Shown: positions 10,601 through 17,610, counted from the first letter of the stretch. The stretch is DNA of 64,000 nt from Methylophaga nitratireducenticrescens (GCF_000260985.4 NC_017857.3:1860001-1924000), one strand, 5' to 3'. The notes: generated by a model not told the origin, from the sequence alone. Made by a program: numbers and translations.

Positions 10601-11887
10601 TTAATTGGTGGCTCAGGAAATGACACTTATCTAATCAATCCTGGCGATGGTCAAGATGTCATTATTGATATAGATGGCAATAACATCATTCACTTCTCAG
10701 GCGGGCTGACTTTTAATGACGTAGCCAGTGGCCTAATGAAATCTGGCGATGATCTGATTTTAAATATTGCTAACGGAAATGGCAGTGTTCGAATTCAACA
10801 ATTCTTCTCTGTATCAAGCACTATCGAAAAAATGATTTTTGATGGGGGCAGTGAACTCACCGCGAGTCAGGTCTTTTCTGCTTTTGGATTAGCTGCACCA
10901 ACAACGACAGCCGTTGCTGGTGAGTTAACTTTGGGGGACGGACAAGATAATTCGTTGACCGGCACATCAGATAATGATGTTCTTTTGGGTGGAAGAGGCA
11001 ATGACACCTTAAATGGCGGGACGGGGGATGATCAACTTATCGGTGGAGCAGATGATGATACTTATGTTATCGGCTCTAATAGCGGTAAAGATACGATTAT
11101 TGATACGGCTGGTGTCAACACAATCAGCTTTATTGATGGTATTGGTTTCTCAGATGTAGCTAGTGGACTGATGAAATCAGGCGATAATCTTATCCTGAAT
11201 ATTGGTAGCACTGGTAATCAGGTTACCGTAACCAATTTCTTTTCTGTTGCTAACACGATAGACAGCCTGCAATTCGAAAATGGATCGCAACTCACGGCAA
11301 GTCAGCTTTACGGTGCTTTTGGCCTCTCTGCACCAACGGAGAATGTCGTTATTGAGGACGCGTTGACTCATGTGATTGCTGGAACAACCGGTAATGACAC
11401 TATCACTGGAACTGCTGCGAATGAGTATATCTCAGGTTTGGCTGGTGATGATGTTCTGTCTGGAGGTGCAGGGAATGATGTACTTGATGGTGGAGAAGGA
11501 AATGATCGGATTGAGTTTGGATTAAATGACGGTCAAGACCAAATTATACAAAACGATACGAATTCAACTTCTACATTTAATGATGTCATAGCTTTTGATA
11601 CTGACATATCTTATGAAGAGCTTTGGTTCAGCCGAAGTGGTGATGATTTGCAGATCAATATTGAAGGTACTGACGATCAAATTACCGTTACAGATTGGTA
11701 TGACGATGCTGCACATCAGTTGGATCAATTTGAATCTGGTTCAATGGTTTTAATGAACAATCAAATAGACCAGCTCGTATCTGCAATGGCAGCATATGAT
11801 GTTCCAATGGGTAGTGGAAATGTGATCCCTCAAGATGTTAAAGATAATTTACAGCCAGTGCTTGCAAATAGTTGGGCACAAAACTAA
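1625..11887 (+). CDS. Giant RTX protein with lipase-like domain and cadherin-like repeats
   Basis: A 3420-residue, very acidic secreted calcium-binding protein. Residues 1-230 resemble a class 3 lipase/alpha-beta hydrolase: the nucleophile elbow GHSLGG places the candidate catalytic Ser at residue 132. From about residue 447 to 2260 come many blocks of the RTX nonapeptide (GGxGxDxLx), separated by beta-rich linkers ending in the recurring [FL]xDGT.W motif. Residues 2352-2748 hold four cadherin-like (CADG/He_PIG) repeats. More RTX blocks follow to about 3320. The hydrophobic C-terminus VIPQDVKDNLQPVLANSW fits an uncleaved type I secretion signal. RBS AAAGGAG precedes the ATG. Substrate of the HlyD-type exporter upstream. 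Lipase activity is inferred from one motif; an adhesin or toxin role is equally possible. Confidence 0.92.
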   Translation: MATRMLFEQALLAEASYADFSNVDNEENYIAALRDNGFSATQAKEFVDEWTIVAHQPNTWSGLSVTVFENKSGEKALSVRGTDNPYDFITDLGIFEGVTPDQTSQYQELKALVDGWLGDGTLEPGFTVSGHSLGGFLAGGLLVDYPEEINHAYLYNSPGVGGLSAELAILTDNLDASINLSRVSNVVADFGINGTADWGTSWGAQIPFVIEGVEGLIWENHQIKRLTDALALYSLFETLSPELDEEIIADLIPTGSVNSDWDLDALLDALGVLLNIGQKSTLSDRETYYQRFKEISESIYVDPEAQSLVLKPEYQNLQLVTLASLAESAKLDTVDGLAYRYALENLTSFAIIGNGSLYVPHNQNGQLNAENFSEQYLQDRAGFLMVRNRTNLNEGTHSQGNGAVYEDFTLEIISNISGSSGTADWYTFGSNNGEPIDGSEVKNGNDHLYGRGGNDTINGYGGDDYIEGNLGNDTIIGGEGEDRLIGGDGNDVIFGDDENSTGPGYNDILIGGDDHDVLYGGGGGDEIFGGDGDDQLYGGQSGIVKNDILDGGEGNDIYYITDEDGDTVIRDSDLNGQIKFNNVALGVGIKSVVGQANVYKDDDDNIYFLANNNLYITLSTGQKILVENFGSDTSITKLSINFSEADALPPIPASEHTFVGDYEWYDYDDQEPGIQYQVDAFGNEIQDFSKPEVRDDTLNGSGGNDSFEAGDGNDVVDAKGGDDNIQGGAGIDILHGGAGNDVIQGNDGSDILYGGSGEDVLYANDIEDVSLALDAELPSNTKGSLLSGEADDDTLIGSNGNDILFGGTGEDIIIGSAGDDNIEGDTHLIGAGLDWHVVRTENGSNYLSTYQNINHVTLEGSADYLFGGAGNDWISGQFGDDYIDGGSGNDVISGDEGSDTIFGGEGDDVINGDNATQLSDFGDDVIDGGAGNDIIFGMDGNDTLHGAEGDDQIVGSKGDDRLFGGDGNDYLWGDEDDENAPNGGNNYLDGGAGDDYLFGASGVDELVGGAGSDLLSGGAGNDLLNGGAGEDTLEGGNGEDTLRGGDDKDYLYGDDGEDQLFGEAGNDLLSGGGGNDRLEGGSGNDSLFGGEGVDTFVVGDGYDAIQDADGSDIVKFNSGISLDNLSSNIVLMSGSEYLQVRNGTTIILLIKYGVENVISSFHFSDGTILDSNSFITKTLNVPLNTTINNESTGASGSKFDDQIIGNDLDNVFEGNGGDDWLSGEGGDDTYIFNIGDGNDEIIDYQGVNQIIFGENITLSNVVISKQNTNLILTLVDDDGFATGDSIKLAGGFSRPTIKTLTFGDNTSIDVENLILPLAENGTEDDDTIYGSFNDDTINGYEGDDVLYGYDGNDTLDGGAGYNILIGGNGNDVYLYSLNDSQISISNSEDIAGGYDVLRLGDGISPEDISISSNSNGMLTLNLWATGGKILLNSNYSSGNNTNLDAIEFANGTVWTREIIAGLVDRHSIGKDILLNTYATDNHLYGGWGDDSLRADSASENYYLSGGEGNDYLYGGLGNDTYYGGTGQDTIRLSAGLNTILFGLGDGEDTVLSSYGTQIKVVFKDGLSPLDIELSDVNSDLIVSIKGTTDSILFENVLNLSSQLDLEFSDGTIWTYEDIKQVVYETTHKDNWIWGSDNDEVINGGADDDIIRGKGGSDTIMGGDGDDYIYGHGTNYAEDGGDILHGGSGYDNLVGDVGDDHLYGGLGNDILRGGRGNDSYYYSLGDGSDYIYDVEGSNQLIFDENITPSDISLFRLNDTLLIRFSSTGSQIDIAGYFSNNITFNIIFSDNTVWDLNTVNNLSVTQIDHIYQTGSQNDDVIIGTANYDHIRGLQGNDHLLGGDGDDQLNGEEGDDLLEGGNGDDLLFGELGNDTLIGGLGDDYLQGDEGDNIYIIGRNEGRDVISMTGQTQYGIDTLKLVDGITPDEIEVDIVGDDIFLKFVNSDDSIEISGFFYIPYVKSNKVLDQIEFDDGTIWDRDYLRSLATIATEGDDYLFSDGINLTINGGGGDDVIQGSDSDDVLRGGNGDDIIFSRSGNDDIYGGDGNDFINLDMRSYSSTVDNDVKQITGGQGNDNIYLSKGLNVLHFNSGDGHDVVAASSSAKSIIHFGPGIRASDILIERKGGTATNTIRDLLITIKSSGDSILISDHFEQESSSQFTLDSIKFADGTEWDISTINNAVLHQALIQNNLFGDHLDNSIIGTTGNDYIAGQDGDDYLVGGDGDDWIYGENGHDVINGEKGNDYLVGGEGDDIYHFELGDGHDQIMNHAWSGNDVLQFGESIVSSDLSLYKAGNDLLILIGQNASDSVRVGSYFSEQFGQGANVLEKIRFFDSSEWFYQDVLTNLSDFNELTFKPAIYQDLSDQIIDEDNAFSFTLPANTFYDTSSDTLTITAKTSNGDSLPSWLNFDPLTLAFSGTPTNGDVGSYDITVTGTDQSGLYAQDTFTLTVNNTNDAPIVQSAISDISTDEDSEFSFTLPENTFLDVDENDQLTYNVKLADGSELPSWLTFNVLTHTFSGTPSNDDVGNYEITVTATDLDGLSISDTFALTVINTNDSPIVNIVLIDKSITVNNAFNYTLPINTFIDEDVGDTLIYQATLTDGSSLPSWLSFDSHSLTFSGTPTNSEVGSINIKVTAVDNSGENVNQAFTLTINNANSAPIVSTEISDQVTTEGANFNFTVPGNTFTDPDIDDSLIYSAMLSDGSTLPSWLTFDAETQTFYGTPSHAEVGAYAIIITATDSSGESVSDIFTVTVDSDPTYFENVIIGTSSGEQLLGANGGDLIQGLDGDDDIYGFAGNDRLEGGAGDDWLAGGNGSGSGSGDDELIGGEGNDILFGEDGNDTMDGGNGNDHYYYYSGHGQDIISDSGNGQDILFFNNVSPERLSYHQLGDDLIVLVDGDLNQQVKVINHFLGGNYEIMVQPNGGYTQTPSDIYNQLSDLPTDGGGEDPEEPEEPSNPGSGEINLDFSGDDTLTGSALNEVIASGDGNDAIEGAQGNDYLIGGSGNDTYLINPGDGQDVIIDIDGNNIIHFSGGLTFNDVASGLMKSGDDLILNIANGNGSVRIQQFFSVSSTIEKMIFDGGSELTASQVFSAFGLAAPTTTAVAGELTLGDGQDNSLTGTSDNDVLLGGRGNDTLNGGTGDDQLIGGADDDTYVIGSNSGKDTIIDTAGVNTISFIDGIGFSDVASGLMKSGDNLILNIGSTGNQVTVTNFFSVANTIDSLQFENGSQLTASQLYGAFGLSAPTENVVIEDALTHVIAGTTGNDTITGTAANEYISGLAGDDVLSGGAGNDVLDGGEGNDRIEFGLNDGQDQIIQNDTNSTSTFNDVIAFDTDISYEELWFSRSGDDLQINIEGTDDQITVTDWYDDAAHQLDQFESGSMVLMNNQIDQLVSAMAAYDVPMGSGNVIPQDVKDNLQPVLANSWAQN
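8678..9870 (+). repeat. Four tandem cadherin-like (CADG/He_PIG) repeats inside the RTX gene
   Basis: Four copies of about 100 codons each, starting near 8678, 8980, 9285 and 9585. Each carries the same landmarks: F.FTLP.NTF near the start, then LPSWL.F, then FSGTP (YGTP in copy 4), then [IV]TVTATD-like, and a closing TFTLTVNN-like strand. Copies are clearly diverged at the DNA level. This fold binds calcium and often forms stalks in surface adhesins. It separates the main RTX tract from the C-terminal RTX/secretion part. Confidence 0.88.
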
Positions 11888-11901
11888 CCGTAAAATTTAT
11901 A

Positions 11902-11925
11902 GGGCCCTCAATAATGTGAGGGCCC
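11902..11925 (+). terminator. Putative terminator of the RTX operon
   Basis: A perfect 9-bp inverted repeat, GGGCCCTCA / TGAGGGCCC, with a 6-nt loop, starts 14 bp after the RTX stop codon. There is no T-tract after the right arm, so it is not a classical Rho-independent terminator. It is the only strong hairpin at the 3' end of this operon. Confidence 0.55.
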
Positions 11926-11988
11926 CCTCAATCGACTCTCATTTGTAGTACAACTTTAAGCCATTTATCATGACAACTAGAGACTGAA

Positions 11989-12040
11989 AATGAGAATAAA
12001 ACGTTTTCACTGAAAGTGAAAAGTATTAAATATTCTCATT
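11989..12040. repeat. Nested inverted repeat in the intergenic gap
   Basis: Two concentric dyads. The outer arms AATGAGAATA (11989-11998) and TATTCTCATT (12031-12040) are perfect over 10 bp. The inner arms TTTTCACT (12004-12011) and AGTGAAAA (12015-12022) are perfect over 8 bp with a GAA loop. The gap 11888-12530 (643 bp) holds this structure, the terminator and a decayed ORF; I see no intact gene in it. The structure could be a mobile-element remnant or a regulatory RNA hairpin. Confidence 0.5.
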
Positions 12041-12180
12041 GAAAACACATTGATTTTAATATCTCCAAAAATGTTGAACATGTTATAAAATCTCTGTCTA
12101 CACTTAGCTCAGCATCTATATCCTGCGTTATTTCTTTCTGGAATGATGTAAATAGAGATTAGGTAAAACTCACATAAATA

Positions 12181-12372
12181 TTAAGCTTCTATAAGACTTA
12201 CTACTGCACCAGCTTCATTAGTGTCACCTTCAAAGGTATAACGAATAGTACCGTGGACCAATGCCACCTAGCCTTGGTATTCTACAAAACCATCTTTGTT
12301 GGCGTTACTAATACCTTGCTGGCCTAATATTGGGTCAGGGTCAGTAATGAACATTACTAAGTTCTTTATGGA
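12181..12372 (-). pseudogene. Decayed C-terminal ORF remnant with one in-frame stop
   Basis: On the reverse strand a coding-like frame runs through one internal TAG. The part before the stop includes DPDPILGQQGISNANKDG and FVEYQG; the part after reads VALVHGTIRYTFEGDTNEAG then AVVSLIEA and a TAA at 12181. The composition is protein-like (hydrophobic/acidic alternation, G-rich turns) and a single stop splits an otherwise continuous 63-codon frame. I do not recognise the family. It looks like the tail of a gene lost at the edge of the accessory island. Confidence 0.45.
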
Positions 12373-12530
12373 TTAGAAAGTGGGGAGCAGGTCACTCATG
12401 CCTAATGATGATTCCTACAAGAAAATCAAATCATTTGCTATGCTCTATTTTTAGTTTGCGAGCTGTTCCCTTAATAAACGTTGAATTAACTGAGTTCAGC
12501 ATCTACATATTTTATGGAAGGGGGGGATTC

Positions 12531-12983
12531 ATGAGTACAAAAAAATGGATATATCGCTCGGAGACTCAATATGAAACGACTTTGTTTCAAGAGGTGTCAT
12601 CTAATGATGACAATTTAAACACGGCAACATTATGTATTGAAAATCCAGCTAAATTTTCTGTAAGTTATTCAGAAAAGAATAATTCAAGTGCTATGGGGCA
12701 TTTGAAAGTGGAAATTCCTGTGTCTGTGCTCGATGACATGGCTATTGCTTGGTGCAAACAGCGAAAGCTCCAGGGAGGCCAGTTGGACAAGAATGGGGTT
12801 CTCCAGATGCTGACTATGAATAAATTTTATCAACGATCATTCAGTTTCAATGAGGTTATAAGCAATATGGATTGGGACTTTATTAAAAACAAGACTGCGC
12901 CAGAAGCCCTCAATAAGGCTTTTTTTGAGGCTGGATTTTGTCAACAATACTGGGGGCAGTCCAAAGCTCACTTACATAGGTGA
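12531..12983 (+). CDS. Hypothetical protein upstream of the Septu-like pair
   Basis: A 150-residue protein of no recognised family. I chose the ATG at 12531 because a strong purine-rich RBS (GAAGGGGGGG) lies 6 bp upstream and the codons before it are not coding-like; an in-frame start at 12405 would add 42 residues. The middle contains a helical SVLDDMAIAWCKQRKLQ segment and the C-terminus is aromatic-rich. It ends 54 bp before the ATPase gene on the same strand, so it may be a third member of that defence operon or an independent small gene. Confidence 0.6.
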   Translation: MSTKKWIYRSETQYETTLFQEVSSNDDNLNTATLCIENPAKFSVSYSEKNNSSAMGHLKVEIPVSVLDDMAIAWCKQRKLQGGQLDKNGVLQMLTMNKFYQRSFSFNEVISNMDWDFIKNKTAPEALNKAFFEAGFCQQYWGQSKAHLHR

Positions 12984-13037
12984 TTCTATCTAAAATATTT
13001 GGTTATATAAGTTAGTCTAAAAAAAGGGTGTGAATAA

Positions 13038-14549
13038 ATGAAGGGAATCAAGATGAAGCCGTTGCTTTTCTATACTACTGAGCAAAAACCGAAAGATTTT
13101 GAAAAATTCAAACCAAAAAAATTCCCATGTTTTGTTCTTAATAAAGATAATTGGGATGATTTCAGTACAACATGTCTATTCCAACTTTATCTCTATGATG
13201 AAAAAACAACAGCTCATAAGATTGGGGACATCAAGATACTTCACATTGATCTTGAAAACACAAAACTTTCTGCTGAATTTGAGCAACTTGATGAGAGTTT
13301 CATATCTCTTGGCCAAGAACTAAAGTTCTATGAGTTGTTAGTTGAGTTATGTGGTCAAGACCTGACAATAAATGTCCTCGAGTCTCTGAGAGATATCGCA
13401 TGGCAACCGCCCTTAGCAGAGAAGTTTGAAGGTAAGTCATCTTTTCGTAATGCATTACTAAGATTTAATGTGGCACAACGTGCTAGACGGTTCGGTCAGC
13501 AAGTTATAAGGCAAGAATCCATAAATGAAAACTATGAATTTACGTACAGCGCTATTATCCCTGGAGCTGAGGAGGCAACAGAGTGCGAATTTAATTTCGA
13601 CAGTAAAGCTCAGCTACCCGGGCGATTAATAGCGATTATAGGTAGGAATGCTACTGGCAAGACACAATACTTATCTTTATTAGCTAGTGATCTGGTTCAA
13701 ATTGGTAGAAAATCCAAGATGGCTCTCGAAAAGAGAGATACAAAGTTTAGTCCGCAAAGACCAATATTCACCAGGATAATAACAGTCTCATATAGTGCTT
13801 TTGACCAATTTGAAAGACCAAAGTCTGAGCATGTTAGTTATGTATATTGTGGCATCAGAGACGAAAAAGGGAATTTGTCTAAACGACATTTATTAGAAAC
13901 ATACAAACGCAATCTTCAAAGAATACGTGAGCTTAGCCGAGAGGATGATTGGCTTTATTATATGCAAGAAATACTTGGAGATCGAAGTCAGGAACTTGCC
14001 GACCATTTAAAACTGGAAATTGAGATTGAAAGAAGTGATATATCTGAGGACTTACTAACAATACTTAGTTCAGGTCAGGCCATTTTGGCAAATTTTATCA
14101 CTTCACTTGTTGCGTGGATGGACAGAGACTCTCTTGTATTATTTGATGAGCCAGAAACTCATCTACACCCTAATGCCGTATCATCACTTTTTCATGTCTT
14201 TAACTCAATGTTAAAAGATTATCGCTCTTATGCTGTCGTTGCTACTCATTCCCCCTTAGTAATTCAGGAAGTACCTAGTGAGAGGGTAAGAGTTTTTGAG
14301 AGAGAAGGACGTTACACAACAGTCAAAACTCTGTCTGTTGAATCTTTTGGAGAAACTGTCTCTGAACTTACCAGGCATGTCTTTGAGACGATTGAAACGC
14401 CTTCTTATTATCGGGAAGTGCTTGAAAAGCTATCCAAGAATAATAGCTTTAAAGAAGTTATGAAATTGTTCAATGACAAGCTCAGCATGAATGCCCAGTC
14501 TTACTTGTTAGCTCAATACATGGATTCGGAAAATGAAGAAACTGAATAG
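13038..14549 (+). CDS. Septu-like ATPase (PtuA-type AAA/ABC-like)
   Basis: A 503-residue P-loop ATPase. The Walker A motif GRNATGKT is at residues 202-209, and the Walker B/D-loop stretch VLFDEPETHLHP has Asp370 and Glu371. A following ATHSPLVIQEV segment carries the switch His typical of the OLD/RecF-like AAA_15/21 families. Its stop overlaps the start of an HNH nuclease gene by 17 bp. ATPase + HNH in this order is the layout of Septu (PtuA + PtuB) anti-phage systems, which also occurs with some retrons; no reverse transcriptase is present here. An ATG at 13053 with AAGGGA upstream is an alternative start. The ATPase call is firm; the Septu assignment is by architecture. Confidence 0.82.
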   Translation: MKGIKMKPLLFYTTEQKPKDFEKFKPKKFPCFVLNKDNWDDFSTTCLFQLYLYDEKTTAHKIGDIKILHIDLENTKLSAEFEQLDESFISLGQELKFYELLVELCGQDLTINVLESLRDIAWQPPLAEKFEGKSSFRNALLRFNVAQRARRFGQQVIRQESINENYEFTYSAIIPGAEEATECEFNFDSKAQLPGRLIAIIGRNATGKTQYLSLLASDLVQIGRKSKMALEKRDTKFSPQRPIFTRIITVSYSAFDQFERPKSEHVSYVYCGIRDEKGNLSKRHLLETYKRNLQRIRELSREDDWLYYMQEILGDRSQELADHLKLEIEIERSDISEDLLTILSSGQAILANFITSLVAWMDRDSLVLFDEPETHLHPNAVSSLFHVFNSMLKDYRSYAVVATHSPLVIQEVPSERVRVFEREGRYTTVKTLSVESFGETVSELTRHVFETIETPSYYREVLEKLSKNNSFKEVMKLFNDKLSMNAQSYLLAQYMDSENEETE

Positions 14550-15396
14550 TGTAATTGAGCCTCCTCATTATTTTTCTTGGCATGAAAATATTGTTAACAG
14601 TAAACATACGGGTGAGTCTAAAACAGCGCTCCAAGAGATTTCAGTTAACGTCGGTTTGCGTTACACAGTCTTAAAAAATAATGTTTCCAATAAAACTATT
14701 CAAAGCATCACTATTAATGAAGAAATGCAGGAAAATAGCCAATATTTATTAGATTGCTATAAGAACAAATCAAAGAAAACAAAAGCAATTTTTGAAAAAA
14801 TCAAGTCTGTTCAATCCAGTGAAAGGACATTAAGTTTCTGTCCATATTGTGGAGTTACATTACCTAATACTCATGATCATTACTTACCTGCAGAGATCTT
14901 TCCAGAATTTTCCGTTCATCCACTGAATTTGGTTCCATGTTGTTCGAACTGTAACTCATCCAAGGGTATGCGTTGGCTCGAAGGTGGCCGTAGATTATTT
15001 CTTCATTTTTATAGCGACGAAGTCTCATCTAATCAATACCTACATGTACAGCTTCATCAAAGACCAGACGCTTTAGGTATAGGAGCAAAGTTTTATATTT
15101 CAGAGAACGTCCCGCAGGACTTATCAGCAGATGAGTGGGAGCTTGTGAGATCTCATTACACAAAACTCTTACTAATCGATAGATATAACAAAGAAGTTAA
15201 CAGTGAAATATCATCCATATTTGATGTATGCAGATCCCATCTAGCTTCGGGCGGACCTGATGTTGCAAGTTTTTTAAATAACTATTCAGCTAACGAAGCG
15301 GGCATCTATGGTGTGAATTATTGGAGAGTGGTTTTGATGCGTGAATTGGCAAACAGTGCAGAATTTATTGATAAAGTTGAAGAATCGGCTCATTAG
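14533..15396 (+). CDS. HNH endonuclease, PtuB-like partner of the ATPase
   Basis: A 287-residue protein with a compact zinc-bound HNH nuclease core. CPYC at 103-106 and CSNC at 137-140 would bind zinc, and the catalytic candidates are the H-D-H triad at 114-116, Asn132 and the NSSKG lysine at 144. The N-terminal 90 and C-terminal 140 residues have no obvious motif. It overlaps the ATPase gene by 17 bp, so the two products are probably made in fixed ratio. In Septu the ATPase controls this DNase and both are needed for phage defence. Alternative: an McrA-like stand-alone HNH, which the overlap makes less likely. Confidence 0.82.
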   Translation: MKKLNSVIEPPHYFSWHENIVNSKHTGESKTALQEISVNVGLRYTVLKNNVSNKTIQSITINEEMQENSQYLLDCYKNKSKKTKAIFEKIKSVQSSERTLSFCPYCGVTLPNTHDHYLPAEIFPEFSVHPLNLVPCCSNCNSSKGMRWLEGGRRLFLHFYSDEVSSNQYLHVQLHQRPDALGIGAKFYISENVPQDLSADEWELVRSHYTKLLLIDRYNKEVNSEISSIFDVCRSHLASGGPDVASFLNNYSANEAGIYGVNYWRVVLMRELANSAEFIDKVEESAH

Positions 15397-15537
15397 ATAT
15401 TAACGGCTACTCTTTAAATGCTTGTTTAAGCTGATACCGGTAGTTGTTCTCTTTTTAAAAATAGAATTAATTATCAGGTATTGATCATGGACATCATAGA
15501 TGCTTCCCTAAGTTGAAAGAGACGACTAAAAACCGAA

Positions 15538-17097
15538 ATGACTTATGAATCGCCCATGACCGATTTAGGACGGTTGGAGGATCAACAAGCGATGTTAGTT
15601 CTCGCCGAATTCATTGATCACGCCTCAGATACAAGCAATTCAGAGCAAGCCAAACTCGCGCTAAAACTATGTGACGAATTAGCCAAACGCGTGCAGGGAA
15701 CGTTGAAAGTCGAGCTTTACTATTTTAGAGCCAATGCATGGTCAGTTATCCGACACGTAAAACATAAAGATGAGTCTACTATTTGGCTCTGGGATCAAGA
15801 TGAATTACTACAGGAAGTTTACTGGTTGCGAAGTGCTATTCGTTCAGATGACTTCGGAGACTTAAGTGAAGTACGCCAATGCCAGATTTTGGTCAATACG
15901 GGCAATATCTTGAGTCATATAGGTAGACTGATTGAGGCGATCGAGTATTGGCAAAGGGCATTAAATATCTTACCCAATTTTGGCATGGCTATGGTTAATT
16001 TAGGTTTGGGCTATGAGACTTATGCCAAGATGCTTTATGACCAAGGCCATGCGGTGGTTATTTTTAAAGAGGCTTATGATGTATTAACTGGCATTTCTAA
16101 CCAAAGGATACTCTGGGAAGATAATGAATTTGAAATAATAAAAAAACAGATGCTAGGTCGAGCCTCGCAAATTGCAGAGCACGTAGATTTTAGTGCTTTA
16201 GATAACATTTCACTTGATGGCTTTTCATTAGGGAAAAGTAAAGTTGAACAGAACTATCGGCAATGGACATTGGATAATAGTCTTTATATCAACCCTTTAA
16301 ATGAGATTGGAACGTTTTCTATTGCTGCACAGGATGTCATGCACCTGCCCAGTATGATAACGAATATTGATGAGCCGCCTTATCTGTTTGGTTTTTATAA
16401 TCAACTAAAACAAGAGTATGTTTCTGCACGATATTTACTATGGGAAGGTATTACGGAGTCAGAAAAGTACAATAAGCATTTTTCGGATAATGACGTTTAC
16501 CTTTTAAACACATTAGATTCAACAGCGTATGGTTTAGCAATAGAACAGATAAAAATCGCATTTCGTTCGACATACTCGTTATTCGACAAGATTGCCTACT
16601 TTGTTAATGACTACTGGGGGCTCAAAATTCCAGAAGCCAAAAAAATAAACTTTCAATCAGTTTGGGTTGATACCCATAAAGGTGTAAAGCAATTACGTTC
16701 TGAGTTCATGAAATATCCAAATTTAAGTCTACGAGGTTTGTATTGGATTAGTAAAGACTTCATCGAGCAAGATAACAGCAATGAATTAGTACTTGGTAAG
16801 ACAATGGAACCGGAAGCTGACAAGTTACGTACGATTCGAAATCATCTTGAGCACAAATACTTAAAAGTCCATGACAATATGTGGGGATATACAGATGAAA
16901 AGTGGGGTTCATTCTTTTCTGATCAGCTTGCATATCATATCTCCCATGAAGAGCTGTCTCAAAAGACGATTCGTCTGATTAAAATGGCTAGAGCTGCTCT
17001 GATGTACTTATCAATGGCGGTTCATCAGAGAGAGAAGATGAAAGCCAAGGAAATGTCAGGTATATCGATACCATTTGACTTGCCTAAATGGGAATAA
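15538..17097 (+). CDS. TPR protein with C-terminal HEPN domain (LA2681-like)
   Basis: A 519-residue protein. Residues about 115-170 form a TPR pair (LVNTGNILSHIGRLIEAIEY, then ALNILPNFGMAMVNLG). The C-terminal third is all-helical and ends its core with RNHLEH at 434-439, matching the RX4-6H signature of HEPN ribonucleases. TPR followed by this HEPN type is the architecture of the LA2681-like HEPN family, often found in defence or toxin contexts. No RBS of strength precedes the ATG. It sits alone, 140 bp after the Septu-like pair and convergent with the antitoxin-like gene. RNase activity is inferred from the motif only. Confidence 0.75.
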   Translation: MTYESPMTDLGRLEDQQAMLVLAEFIDHASDTSNSEQAKLALKLCDELAKRVQGTLKVELYYFRANAWSVIRHVKHKDESTIWLWDQDELLQEVYWLRSAIRSDDFGDLSEVRQCQILVNTGNILSHIGRLIEAIEYWQRALNILPNFGMAMVNLGLGYETYAKMLYDQGHAVVIFKEAYDVLTGISNQRILWEDNEFEIIKKQMLGRASQIAEHVDFSALDNISLDGFSLGKSKVEQNYRQWTLDNSLYINPLNEIGTFSIAAQDVMHLPSMITNIDEPPYLFGFYNQLKQEYVSARYLLWEGITESEKYNKHFSDNDVYLLNTLDSTAYGLAIEQIKIAFRSTYSLFDKIAYFVNDYWGLKIPEAKKINFQSVWVDTHKGVKQLRSEFMKYPNLSLRGLYWISKDFIEQDNSNELVLGKTMEPEADKLRTIRNHLEHKYLKVHDNMWGYTDEKWGSFFSDQLAYHISHEELSQKTIRLIKMARAALMYLSMAVHQREKMKAKEMSGISIPFDLPKWE

Positions 17098-17160
17098 AGT
17101 TAGAATAGATAACGAGTTGTTGCTAAATTTAATCAGGCACCATACTTAATTCTGCGGTCA

Positions 17161-17610
17161 CTAAAGAAAGACTCCATGCTCTATTTGGTGCAGTATGTTG
17201 ATGAGTTTCTCAATTTTTTGATCTGACTTTGCATGCTCAAGTGGGCTTATACCATTGAGGGCTTTTTTAGGTGATTTGAGCCATCTGAGTGCTGAGCCAT
17301 GATCCCCCAAGACTTTGTTTGCTATGACAATCATAATTGTCAGTAAAAAAACACGCTGTGATTCATTTTTATTCAGTTTTCCGGAGGATTTTCTTCGAGA
17401 TAGAGTGCGAATGGATACATTTAACAATTGACTTAATTCCAAAGAATTAAGTGCCAACTCGTTTTGTAGCAATTTGAGACAGCTAGCGTTCAGGCCATCA
17501 TTTATAGAATGGTTCAGTGCTTTTTGATTCTTGACATAGATACCAAGAATATCTGAAGCAGTATTCAGTTCATCATCAGAAATAGCCAAAGCATTGAAAT
17601 TGAAGGTCAC
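17161..17610 (-). CDS. ParS/MbcA/Xre-type antitoxin-like protein (solitary)
   Basis: A 149-residue protein. The middle has a helix-turn-helix (LELSQLLNVSIRTLSRRK), and the C-terminus is the ParS/MbcA toxin-binding domain (DUF2384): LRWLKSPKKALNGISPLEHA and then IEHGVFL. Members usually neutralise RES-domain toxins encoded next to them. No RES gene is nearby. Starts with GTG, preceded by AGGATGACA. It lies 57 bp after the TniQ gene on the same strand and so reads as the last gene of the transposition operon. Possible roles are operon autoregulation or element stability; neither is shown by the sequence. Confidence 0.75.
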   Translation of the reverse strand: MTFNFNALAISDDELNTASDILGIYVKNQKALNHSINDGLNASCLKLLQNELALNSLELSQLLNVSIRTLSRRKSSGKLNKNESQRVFLLTIMIVIANKVLGDHGSALRWLKSPKKALNGISPLEHAKSDQKIEKLINILHQIEHGVFL

